Source: an uncultured Pseudorhodobacter sp.
Lineage (GTDB): Bacteria; Pseudomonadota; Alphaproteobacteria; Rhodobacterales; Rhodobacteraceae
Assembly: GCA_937910975.1 (NCBI GenBank)
Contig: CALEMZ010000493.1
Span: 1 to 5,882 of the forward strand
Direction of reading: 5' to 3'
Length of the DNA: 5,882 nt
Positions 1 through 5,675 of this stretch are shown here, piece after piece; the first letter of the stretch is position 1, and every line of letters begins with the position of its first letter. Below the pieces are notes generated by a model. It saw only the letters and a list, made by a program, of their open reading frames with translations, did no database searches and was not told where the DNA came from. The translations under genes were made by a program, and so were the position numbers.

Positions 1-794
1 TCGGCCATGCCCACATCGGCCCCGGCATATCCCTTGAACAGATAGGGGCTGCGCACCCAAATCTGACCTTCAGCTTCCGCCAACCCCGGCCCGCCAATCC
101 CGATTTCCACCCCCGGATAAGGGTGGCCCACAGCATGATCTGGCGTGTCCGCATTGGCCAACGCCACAAAGCTCGCCTCCGCCGCGCCGTAAAACTCGCG
201 CACGGCAGCCTGCGGACACATCCGCGCCAGAGCGGCCCGCAGGCCTGCGTCCAGCTTTGCGCCGCCCACCAAAACATGGTGCATCAACGGCAACTCCGGC
301 CCGCCCGCCTCCACCAGCAAGCGCAACTGTGGCGGAGAGGCCCAAAGAAGGCCCACCTGCCGCGCGGCCAAAGCCTCGCGCTGCCGATCCGGGCGCATCC
401 CCTCCAATACATGTAAGTCGGCGCCGAGGCTCAACGCCTCTACCGCGCCATAAAGTGAGAGCGATTGCACAAGCCGCCCCAAAACGGCCACGCGCAGCCC
501 CGGCCCAATGCCAAGTAGCCGCGCATTTACCGCAAAACTGGCTTGCCATGACGGGGCATCGCGCCAAATCCGCCGGGGCGTGCCAGTACTGCCAGAGGTG
601 AGGGTTTCAAAACCAGACGCCGGGGCAGGGGCGTCCACCGCGCCAATCCGAAACGGGGCCGCGCCAAAAGCTGCAGACAGCGCCTCGGGAACAGGCCGGT
701 CAGGCTGCACGCCAAACAGCGGCGCGGGCCGCAAAACGGTGGCCGCATCCGGCCCAAAAAGCCGCGCCTCGGAATGCCAGCGAAACCCGCCCAT
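1..794 (-). CDS. Compact AMP-forming acyl-CoA synthetase-like (ANL family) enzyme, 5' part; C-terminus beyond left edge
   Basis: This open frame gives 264 codons from ATG 794 to the window edge without a stop. It carries the hallmarks of class I adenylate-forming enzymes. The phosphate-binding loop LTSGSTGTPRR is at residues 65-75, the adenine/Mg motif EFYGAAEA at 200-207, GHPYPGVEI at 223-231 and GQIWVRSPYLFKGY at 243-256. Such enzymes activate a carboxylic acid as acyl-AMP and usually pass it to CoA; the substrate cannot be read here. The A8 hinge and C-terminal lid lie outside the window. The start is supported by GGGGAG about 7 nt upstream and by an in-frame stop just before that. The P-loop normally sits around residue 150-200, so the N-terminal subdomain is unusually short and the whole protein is probably under 450 residues. 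It follows the IMPase-like gene by 100 nt. Family assignment is firm; function is open. Confidence 0.85.
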   Translation of the reverse strand, partial: MGGFRWHSEARLFGPDAATVLRPAPLFGVQPDRPVPEALSAAFGAAPFRIGAVDAPAPASGFETLTSGSTGTPRRIWRDAPSWQASFAVNARLLGIGPGLRVAVLGRLVQSLSLYGAVEALSLGADLHVLEGMRPDRQREALAARQVGLLWASPPQLRLLVEAGGPELPLMHHVLVGGAKLDAGLRAALARMCPQAAVREFYGAAEASFVALANADTPDHAVGHPYPGVEIGIGGPGLAEAEGQIWVRSPYLFKGYAGADVGMA

Positions 795-809
795 CCGACT
801 CTCCCCAAA

Positions 810-827
810 AGGCGTTCAAAACCGCCT
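810..827 (-). terminator. Weak hairpin with T-run between the IMPase-like gene and the adenylating enzyme
   Basis: On the minus strand AGGCG and CGCCT form a 5-bp stem around an 8-nt loop, followed by TTTT. It could be a weak or leaky intrinsic terminator for the phosphatase gene. The stem is short and the T-run ends just upstream of the ribosome binding site of the next gene, so it may equally be chance or affect translation of that gene. Confidence 0.25.
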
Positions 828-894
828 CAGGCTTCATCTTTGCAAGAATACTCCATCACAACATCTGACGCCGGGTCAGAGGTTGCACAAGCAC

Positions 895-1683
895 TCACTC
901 GCCGCGAATAACCTTGCGGAAGCCCTCGAACAGCGGTTCGTTGGCACAAAGGATTGCGCCTTTGACCAAAGGTTCATCGCCCTCGCGGATCGCTGAAACC
1001 ATGCCGCCAGCTTCGCGCACCAGCACGATACCTGCCGCAATATCCCAAGGCTGCATACCGCGCGCCCAATAGCCGTCAAAACGGCCCGCCGCCACATAGG
1101 CCAGATTCAGCGCCGCCGAACCCCAGCAACGCACGCCTGCCGTAACCGGGGCAAGCCTTGCGATGTCTTGCAACGATGCCGGCAAGGTGCCTTTGCCGCC
1201 AAATGGAACAGAGGTCGCAAAAATGCTCTCAATCATCTGGCGCCGTCCCGAAACCCGCAACCGGCTTTCGTTCATCCAGGCGCCACCGCCCTTTTCGGCC
1301 CAGAACATCTCATCCTTGGCGGGGTCAAAAATTACCCCGGCAACAATCTCGCCCTTATGCTCCAAGCCGATGGAAATTGCCCAATGCGGCAAGCCATGCA
1401 AGAAGTTGGTGGTGCCATCCAGCGGGTCCACGATCCAGCGGCGCGTAGGGTCGGCGCCTTCGGTCTCGGCACTTTCTTCGCCCAGAAACCCGTAGGTCGG
1501 ACGCCCGCCGAGCAACTCTGCCCGCAGCAGCTTTTCCGCCTCGCGGTCCGCCCGCGTCACAAAATCTCCCGGGCCCTTGCTCGAGACTTGCAGGTTTTCC
1601 ACTTCGCGGAAATCCTTGACCAGCGCCCGCCCGACCTTGCGGGCTGCCTTCTTCATTAGGTTGAGGTTCGCGCTGCCTTGCAT
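895..1683 (-). CDS. Inositol-monophosphatase family phosphatase (SuhB/CysQ-like)
   Basis: A complete 262-residue protein, the usual length for this Mg-dependent phosphatase family, which hydrolyses sugar- or nucleotide-linked phosphomonoesters such as inositol-1-phosphate. The metal site is intact: GEES at residues 68-71, the signature WIVDPLDGTTNF at 83-94 (Asp86, Asp89, and Thr91 of the DGT motif) and the second motif PWDIAAG at 212-218 (Asp214). The N-terminus (MQGSANLN followed by a basic helix) matches the form I recall from Rhodobacteraceae. I chose ATG 1683 because GGAG lies 7 nt upstream; a longer frame would need a TTG at 1710 with no better signal. The exact substrate (inositol phosphate, PAP or another) is not determined by these motifs, and a SuhB-like role in RNA polymerase antitermination cannot be judged. 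It is preceded by a long structured spacer and followed by an adenylating enzyme. Confidence 0.93.
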   Translation of the reverse strand: MQGSANLNLMKKAARKVGRALVKDFREVENLQVSSKGPGDFVTRADREAEKLLRAELLGGRPTYGFLGEESAETEGADPTRRWIVDPLDGTTNFLHGLPHWAISIGLEHKGEIVAGVIFDPAKDEMFWAEKGGGAWMNESRLRVSGRRQMIESIFATSVPFGGKGTLPASLQDIARLAPVTAGVRCWGSAALNLAYVAAGRFDGYWARGMQPWDIAAGIVLVREAGGMVSAIREGDEPLVKGAILCANEPLFEGFRKVIRGE

Positions 1684-1759
1684 GCCGTGGCTCCATCCGT
1701 GTCCGGCCAAAGCCTATACGCGCGGGCGGCGCAGATGCCAAGGGGGCGTATGCCCGCCG

Positions 1760-1842
1760 GGCATGATGGGGCAAACTCCTGCAGGGGAAGAGGTGATTTA
1801 TCAGGATTTTGGCGTTTTTGTCGTCAAAAGCCCCATCATGCC
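1760..1842. repeat. 13-bp perfect inverted repeat with 57-bp interior, overlapping two local palindromes
   Basis: GGCATGATGGGGC at 1760-1772 is the exact reverse complement of bases 1830-1842. The outer edges overlap two local dyads. At 1751-1763, TGCCCG and CGGGCA flank one base; at 1841-1854 lies the perfect palindrome CCGGAAGCTTCCGG. The interior also holds CCTGCAGG (1778-1785) and TGATTTATCA (1794-1803). Pairing of the long arms and folding of the local dyads compete for the same bases. The element would be in the 5' leader of the IMPase-like transcript if that begins upstream of it. It may instead be a small palindromic repeat element. Confidence 0.6.
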
Positions 1843-1888
1843 GGAAGCTTCCGGGCGCTACATTCAAGGCTCTCAATCACACAGGTAA
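1763..1888 (+). CDS. Possible small protein (41 aa), unrecognised
   Basis: A short plus-strand frame starts at tandem ATGs (1763 and 1766) and ends at TAA 1886-1888. Its middle section, EEVIYQDFGVFVVKSPIMPE at residues 9-28, alternates hydrophobic and charged residues like a beta-rich small domain rather than random translation. Against it: the upstream purine stretch AGGGGG is about 15 nt from the first ATG, third-base GC is only about half, it is antisense to the presumed IMPase leader, and its ends coincide with the arms of an inverted repeat. I do not recognise the family. It may be a small gene, a fragment of a lost one, or coincidence. Confidence 0.2.
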   Translation: MMGQTPAGEEVIYQDFGVFVVKSPIMPEASGRYIQGSQSHR

Positions 1889-1998
1889 AATAATTCCCGG
1901 CGCGTGATATTCGTCACCGGCCTGAAAGTTGCATCCGCGAAGCTCGGATCTGGATCCACGAACTGACGGAAAGCGTCGGATGGCTGCGATGAGCCCAT
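1873..1998 (-). CDS. Possible small protein or gene remnant (41 aa), unrecognised
   Basis: A minus-strand frame runs from ATG 1998 to TGA 1873 and contains DAFRQFVDPDPSFADATFRP, a plausible soluble-protein composition with no matching family that I know. Translation could also begin at a GTG three codons upstream. There is an in-frame TAG shortly before that, and no good Shine-Dalgarno sequence. It lies in the same direction as its neighbours, between bioY and the IMPase-like gene, and overlaps the plus-strand short frame by 16 bases. It could be the tail of a decayed gene. Confidence 0.18.
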   Translation of the reverse strand: MGSSQPSDAFRQFVDPDPSFADATFRPVTNITRRELFYLCD

Positions 1999-2149
1999 AG
2001 CTGTCACAGATTGGGAGTGCTATCGCTTCCGCATGAAGAAATATGGTCGGGCAGGCCATGTTCAGACAGAAACCCACTGGATGAAGGCAGCACTCGTCCC
2101 GAACGGCTTGGCCAAGTGAACGCGCGCGCGCAACCCTTTCAACCCGCTA

Positions 2150-2692
2150 TCAAGCCCGCGACAGCACAGAAAGGGGCCGCAGTTTTGCCAGCCCCTGGGT
2201 GATAAATCCGGCCATCACTGCTTTGATCAGATCGCCCGGAATAAAGGTCCCCACCAGCAGCGCGGCCGCAGGCCAGCTCTTGCCCAGAACCAAGGCCATG
2301 CCCGTGATCCCGAAAAGATAGAGCACCAAAACCCCGCCGATCAACGCGCCCGCAAAGCTTGCGATCCCGATGCCTGCGCGCCATTTTTCAACGATAAACC
2401 CGGCCACAAAAGCCGCCACCGGAAAGCCGATGATAAAGCCGACCGAAGGCCCTGCAAACACCCCCAGCCCGCCGCGCCCACCGCTTAGCAACGGTAGCCC
2501 GAGTGCCACCAACCCCACGAAAAGCAACGCTGCCAGAAACCCACGCCGCGCCCCCAAAACCGTGCCGCTGAGCATCACCCCCAAAGACTGCGCCGTGATC
2601 GGCACCCCTGTGGCCAAAGTGATCTGCGGCACCAAGCCCAGCACGGCGATCAACGCAGCAAAGAGGGCGATATAGGCGACGTTCTTTTCCAT
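2150..2692 (-). CDS. bioY: Biotin ECF transporter substrate-binding (S) component BioY
   Basis: A 180-residue, strongly hydrophobic membrane protein of normal BioY length with about six predicted membrane spans. BioY binds biotin with high affinity in the cytoplasmic membrane and delivers it through the energy-coupling module. Family blocks are visible: PITAQSLGVMLSGTVLGARR at residues 31-50, GLPLLSGGRGGLGVFAGP at 65-82, GFPVAAF at 89-95 and the C-terminal PGDLIKA at 152-158. The start ATG 2692 is chosen because AAGGAA lies 7 nt upstream; a longer 200-codon frame would run into the end of bioN. It is the last gene of the bioM-bioN-bioY operon, 22 nt after the bioN stop. BioY can take up biotin alone in some bacteria, but the complete transporter is encoded here. 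No clear terminator follows. Confidence 0.97.
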   Translation of the reverse strand: MEKNVAYIALFAALIAVLGLVPQITLATGVPITAQSLGVMLSGTVLGARRGFLAALLFVGLVALGLPLLSGGRGGLGVFAGPSVGFIIGFPVAAFVAGFIVEKWRAGIGIASFAGALIGGVLVLYLFGITGMALVLGKSWPAAALLVGTFIPGDLIKAVMAGFITQGLAKLRPLSVLSRA

Positions 2693-2714
2693 CTGTTCTT
2701 TCCTTGTTCCGTCC

Positions 2715-3311
2715 CTAAAGCCCACCGCGTGCCCGGATTGCCTCGGCCACATGCTCGGCCTCGTCCAGCGCCATCAAACTGATCGGCAAAACGACCCGCC
2801 AGTTCACCCGGCGGGCCGATCGCGCGCGCCATGCCTGCATCAACTGGCCCGCCTTGTCCATCAAAACCGGCGTGAATCGGATCACCAAAGCGACCGCCAC
2901 CGCCAGCACCCGCGGCGAAAGGCCAAGCCGGGCCAAAGGCTGCGCCAACCGCTCCATCACCCCGATCATATCATCCAGCCGGGTCGTCATCGTCACCAGA
3001 TTTGCCAGCGCCACCGCTGTCAGCAACCGCCCCATGATCAGCGCCCCCGCCGCAATCTCCCCGGTCCAACCATGCCAGAGCAGAATGATCAGCACGAAAG
3101 GCCAGAGCGGGCGCAAAAGCCGCAACCCATGGCGTGCGAATTCGGTCCCGAAAGCCGTGTAAACCCCGGCCACAAAAAGTGCCGCCCCCCCGATCCCCCA
3201 CATGCTTTGTGTCAGCATCAGCCCAAAGGTCGCCAGCGCCAGCCCCGCCAGCTTTGGCCCGGCAGCGATTGTGTGCAGCCGCGTTTCAATGGGTGAGGTC
3301 AGTGTCAGCAT
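2715..3311 (-). CDS. bioN: Biotin ECF transporter transmembrane (T) component BioN
   Basis: A 198-residue EcfT-family protein. It holds the S component BioY in the membrane and couples it to the ATPase BioM. The N-terminal two thirds is hydrophobic, with several membrane spans. The two short Ala-Arg-x motifs on the cytoplasmic coupling helices are present: ARS at 163-165, and ARG at 194-196, almost at the C-terminus, as in short BioN proteins. These arginines contact the ATPase in this family. Start ATG 3311 has GGGGG about 6 nt upstream and gives a 26-nt overlap with the end of bioM, suggesting translational coupling. A longer frame to 3374 would add residues that merely overlap bioM and is rejected. 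Family and role are well supported by sequence and by neighbours. Confidence 0.95.
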   Translation of the reverse strand: MLTLTSPIETRLHTIAAGPKLAGLALATFGLMLTQSMWGIGGAALFVAGVYTAFGTEFARHGLRLLRPLWPFVLIILLWHGWTGEIAAGALIMGRLLTAVALANLVTMTTRLDDMIGVMERLAQPLARLGLSPRVLAVAVALVIRFTPVLMDKAGQLMQAWRARSARRVNWRVVLPISLMALDEAEHVAEAIRARGGL

Positions 3312-4029
3312 CCGCAGCCCCCAGCCGGTCCATCTCTGCGCGGAAGGCAGCCACAGTGGCCTCCACTGGCCCATCCGCCCGTACCCGCCCGGCTTCCAGC
3401 CAGATTACCCGGTCATAGCCCTGCAACGCTGCCGGATCATGGGTGATCGTGATCACCTGTTGCGTCAGCGCGGCCAGGCTCCGGCTCAGCCGGGTCTGGG
3501 TCGGCAGGTCCAGCCCGGCGAATGGTTCATCCAACAGAATCGTATTCGGCCCCATGGCCAGCACCGACAGCAGGCACAGTAAATGCCGCTGCCCCTGTGA
3601 TAGCGCAGTCACCGGCTCCTTCTCCCAATGGGCGCGGCCATGCGCGGCCAACACGGCACGCACCTGACTGTCTGCTTCTGCCTTGTCTAAACCTTGCTGG
3701 CGCAGTCCAAAGGCCATCTCTTCGCCCACGGTGGGGAAGATGATCTGATGATCAGGATTTTGAAACAAAATGCCGAGTTGGCGCAACATGGCCTTGCGAT
3801 CCTTTGCCGGGTCCAGCCCCGCCACGCGCACTTGGCCCGCCGTTGGTGAAATCAGGCCAGATACCAACCGTAGAAACGTAGATTTGCCAGAGCCATTGCG
3901 CCCAATGACCCCGATCCGCTGCTCGGTCAGCGAAAGCGTCAGGTCCGATAATATCGTACGGCCTGCGATCGCATAGCCCGCCTGCTCTAACGAGATTCCT
4001 GCAAAAGGCGGAGAAGGGGGCTGCGACAT
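3286..4029 (-). CDS. bioM: Biotin ECF transporter ATPase (A) component BioM
   Basis: A 247-residue CbiO/EcfA-type ABC ATPase that powers biotin uptake with BioN and BioY at the inner face of the membrane. Motifs in order: Walker A GRNGSGKST at 43-51, Q-loop FQNPDHQ at 89-95, signature LSQGQ at 143-147, Walker B TILLDEP at 163-169, D-loop GLD at 172-174 and switch His197. The FQNPDxQ/FxxTVxxExxFG stretch is characteristic of ECF-type ATPases. A single ATPase gene implies that it acts as a homodimer. The signature has Gln in place of the first Gly of LSGGQ, a tolerated variant. ATG 4029 is the only sensible start, but its ribosome binding site is poor (GAGG about 11 nt away), so translation may be modest. 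The gene opens the bioMNY operon, about 113 nt after the gabT hairpin. Confidence 0.95.
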   Translation of the reverse strand: MSQPPSPPFAGISLEQAGYAIAGRTILSDLTLSLTEQRIGVIGRNGSGKSTFLRLVSGLISPTAGQVRVAGLDPAKDRKAMLRQLGILFQNPDHQIIFPTVGEEMAFGLRQQGLDKAEADSQVRAVLAAHGRAHWEKEPVTALSQGQRHLLCLLSVLAMGPNTILLDEPFAGLDLPTQTRLSRSLAALTQQVITITHDPAALQGYDRVIWLEAGRVRADGPVEATVAAFRAEMDRLGAADADTDLTH

Positions 4030-4058
4030 GGGGGCATTGCCTCGGCTTGATTGCGCGC

Positions 4059-4087
4059 CTTCTAGCGAAAGCGCGGCCCGGTGCCAA
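4059..4087 (-). promoter_or_regulatory. Candidate sigma-70-like promoter for bioMNY
   Basis: On the minus strand TTGGCA (4087-4082) and TAGAAG (4064-4059) are separated by 17 bases and lie 30-58 bases upstream of the bioM start. Each box matches the consensus only partly. Just upstream is an imperfect dyad, CTACA and TGTAG at 4095-4113, that could hold a regulator. No palindrome of the alphaproteobacterial BioR type (TTATnnATAA) is visible here. Confidence 0.3.
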
Positions 4088-4142
4088 GCCTGCCCTACAT
4101 TTCACCTTTGTAGAAAGTACTCTCAGGGGGGCATCGCCGAAC

Positions 4143-4172
4143 GGCAAGGGGCGCGCGTGAGCGCCCCTTGCC
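4143..4172 (-). terminator. Strong perfect hairpin after gabT
   Basis: GGCAAGGGGCGC (4143-4154) pairs perfectly with 4161-4172 around a 6-base loop. It starts 6 bases after the gabT stop codon, the position expected of a transcription terminator or 3'-end stabiliser. No U-run follows on the minus strand, so it may act as a weak intrinsic terminator, together with Rho, or mainly protect the mRNA end. It separates gabT from bioMNY, which read in the same direction. Confidence 0.75.
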
Positions 4173-4178
4173 ATGCGT

Positions 4179-5459
4179 TTAACCTTGCCGCGCAGCCGCG
4201 ACAGAGGCTTCCAGAATATCCATCGCCTCTGCAAAATGGTCATCGGGAATGGTGATCGGCGCAAGGAAGCGGATCACATTGCCGTAAACCCCGCAGGTCA
4301 GCAGGATCAACCCGCGCTTTAGCGCCTCCATCCGGACCCGGTTGGTAAAGCCCGCGTCGGGCTCTTTGGTCTTGGCATCGGCCAGTTCCATCGCCACCAT
4401 AAAGCCGGGGCCACGGATATCCACGATTTCCGGCGTGGTGGAGCGGATTGCCTCCAACCGTTGCTTCAGGCGGCTGCCCAGCACATTGGCGCGGGCGCAG
4501 AGGTCTTCTTCCTCGATCACATCCATCACGGCATGGGCCGCCGCGATGCCAAGCGGGTTGCCGCCATAGGTGCCGCCCAAACCGCCGGGATTGGCGGCAT
4601 CCATCAGCTCTGCCCTGCCTGTCACGGCGGCCAGTGGCAGGCCACCAGCAAGGCCCTTGGCCATCGTGGTCAGATCGGCGGCCACGTCATAGCCGTGCAT
4701 AGCAAAAAGATTGCCGGTGCGGGCAAAGCCGGTTTGCACCTCATCCGCGATCATGACGATTCCATGCTCATCACAAAGCTTGCGGATCGCGCGCATCAGA
4801 TCGGCGGGCGCAGGATAGAAGCCGCCCTCACCTTGAACGGGTTCAAAGATGATAGCTGCCACGCGTGCCGGGTCCAGATCCGCCTTGAAAAGCTTGTTCA
4901 GCCCGGCCATGGCATCGGCGGTCGAAATATTGTGAATCTCTTGTGGGAAGGGAACGTGGAAAACGTCGGGCATCATCGCACCGAAGCCTTTCTTGTAAGG
5001 CTCCACCTTGCCCGTCAGCGACATGCCCATGAATGTGCGACCATGAAAGCCCCCACCAAAAGCGATAACGGCATTGCGCCCCGTGGCAATACGCGCAATT
5101 TTTATTGCGTTTTCACAGGCTTCGGCCCCGGTCGTCACGAAAATCGTCTTTTTGGCAAAGTCGCCCGGAACGGCGGCGTTCAGGCGCTCGGCCAAACGGA
5201 TATAGGGTTCATAGGGCAATACCTGATGGCAGGTGTGGGTGAAGCGCCCCAACTGCTCGGTTACGGCGGCCATAACGCGCGGATGGCAATGACCGGTGTT
5301 GACGACCGCGATACCTGCGGCAAAGTCGATATAGCGGTTGCCTTCGATATCCCAGACTTCCGCGTTCAAGGCACGCTCGGCATAGATTTGCGTCATCATC
5401 CCGACGCCACGAGAGATCGCCTCATCCCGGCGTTTGGCCACTTCTGAATTCAACATCAT
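4179..5459 (-). CDS. gabT: 4-aminobutyrate aminotransferase (class III, PLP-dependent)
   Basis: A full-length 426-residue class III aminotransferase, the same length as E. coli GabT. It moves the amino group of GABA to alpha-ketoglutarate, giving succinic semialdehyde and glutamate in the cytosol. The PLP site is complete: GAEA at 111-114 (phosphate), GGFHGRT at 136-142, IADEVQTGFARTG at 237-249 with Asp239 facing the pyridine nitrogen, and the Schiff-base Lys268 in MAKG. From memory, the E. coli GabT specificity residues Ile50, Arg141, Glu206, Glu211 and Val241 all have the same residue at the same number; the carboxylate-binding Arg398 corresponds to Arg397. Position 138 is Phe rather than Tyr. 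The start is one of two adjacent ATGs; GGGG sits 4 nt before the first and 7 nt before the second (5456), which may be the true start. Other omega-amino acids could also be substrates. No succinate-semialdehyde dehydrogenase gene is in view. Confidence 0.93.
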   Translation of the reverse strand: MMLNSEVAKRRDEAISRGVGMMTQIYAERALNAEVWDIEGNRYIDFAAGIAVVNTGHCHPRVMAAVTEQLGRFTHTCHQVLPYEPYIRLAERLNAAVPGDFAKKTIFVTTGAEACENAIKIARIATGRNAVIAFGGGFHGRTFMGMSLTGKVEPYKKGFGAMMPDVFHVPFPQEIHNISTADAMAGLNKLFKADLDPARVAAIIFEPVQGEGGFYPAPADLMRAIRKLCDEHGIVMIADEVQTGFARTGNLFAMHGYDVAADLTTMAKGLAGGLPLAAVTGRAELMDAANPGGLGGTYGGNPLGIAAAHAVMDVIEEEDLCARANVLGSRLKQRLEAIRSTTPEIVDIRGPGFMVAMELADAKTKEPDAGFTNRVRMEALKRGLILLTCGVYGNVIRFLAPITIPDDHFAEAMDILEASVAAARQG

Positions 5460-5484
5460 CTTACCCCGATTTCATTTCGCGGAG

Positions 5485-5513
5485 ATTTGACCTTTTTTCA
5501 GGCACAGCTTCAA
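5485..5513 (-). promoter_or_regulatory. Candidate sigma-70-like promoter for gabT
   Basis: On the minus strand TTGAAG (5513-5508) and TCAAAT (5490-5485) are spaced by 17 bases, each matching the consensus at four of six positions. Transcription would begin roughly 20 bases before the gabT start, leaving just enough room for the GGGG ribosome binding site. The surrounding 5460-5675 spacer is visibly more AT-rich than the genes. Confidence 0.3.
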
Positions 5514-5641
5514 CTGGTCATTGCATTGGCGCGCGTGTGATTGAGCAAGATTTCAGGGCAAGTTTGCGGTAACAGAGAATTATTTCGCAATATTTTGGGG
5601 AAATGCCGCAGAAATATAGGCAGATCATCTGGTTTGGGCTC

Positions 5642-5660
5642 AATATTCGTAGAATATTCG
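5642..5660. repeat. Tandem AATATTCG direct repeat, possible regulator site
   Basis: AATATTCG occurs at 5642-5649 and again at 5653-5660, an 11-base period that places both copies on about the same face of the helix. Each contains the palindrome AATATT; a related CAATATTTT follows at 5588-5596. The site lies 15 bases past the stop of the upstream partial gene and about 180 bases before gabT, so it could be a distal operator for gabT. Chance in an AT-rich spacer is not excluded. Confidence 0.3.
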
Positions 5661-5675
5661 AGGTTGCCAGAAGCC

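Larger units (their letters stand above)
1684..2149. other. Spacer of about 466 bases with no confident gene
   Basis: This gap separates the end of bioY from the start of the IMPase-like gene. It contains nested inverted repeats (1751-1854), an 11-base alternating CG run at 2121-2131 and a 10-bp palindrome CTTGGCCAAG at 2107-2116. Several short frames read like protein. The best are plus 1763-1888 and minus 1873-1998, listed separately. A third, plus 1967-2117, is open after a stop, contains TDWECYRFRMKKYGRAG and ends at TGA 2117; it has no clear start signal. I saw no tRNA, rRNA, CRISPR or transposase. The promoter of the IMPase-like gene should lie in the 1684-1900 part, but I could not pick convincing boxes. 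The mixture could be a decayed gene, small genes, or leader RNA. Confidence 0.5.

Noticed and set aside
143..147. AMP-binding signature Gln in BioM (LSQGQ) considered as a defect in the transporter; also considered a degenerate start for the left-edge gene
   Set aside because: The signature variant is at BioM residues 143-147 and is common in ECF-type ATPases, while all other catalytic motifs are intact; the left-edge gene start is well defined at 794.
527..808. Arginine/glycine-rich frame on the minus strand, 93 codons
   Set aside because: It is an out-of-frame shadow of the adenylating enzyme, whose true frame shows the family motifs and runs from 794 off the left edge.
1355..1876. Minus-strand frame of 173 codons starting upstream of the phosphatase
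   Set aside because: Most of it is an alternate-frame shadow of the IMPase-like gene and is arginine/proline-rich; no family features.
1877..2077. Minus-strand frame of 66 codons in the spacer
   Set aside because: Composition is unlike a real protein (scattered Cys, no pattern) and it overlaps the more protein-like frame at 1873-1998; no ribosome site.
2121..2131. Alternating CG run as a Z-DNA or regulatory element
   Set aside because: Only 11 bases long in a GC-rich genome; expected often by chance.
2751..3296. Plus-strand frame of 181 codons
   Set aside because: It is antisense to bioN and consists of repeated His, Gln, Arg and Pro, typical of antisense frames to GC-rich membrane genes.
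3752..4264. Minus-strand frame of 170 codons across the gabT-bioM junction
   Set aside because: It is an alternate-frame reading of the end of gabT, the terminator and the start of bioM, all explained by the real features.
4461..5447. Long plus-strand frame of 328 codons
   Set aside because: It is antisense to gabT, whose protein is complete with every catalytic residue. The antisense translation is rich in His, Gly and Arg with no motif.
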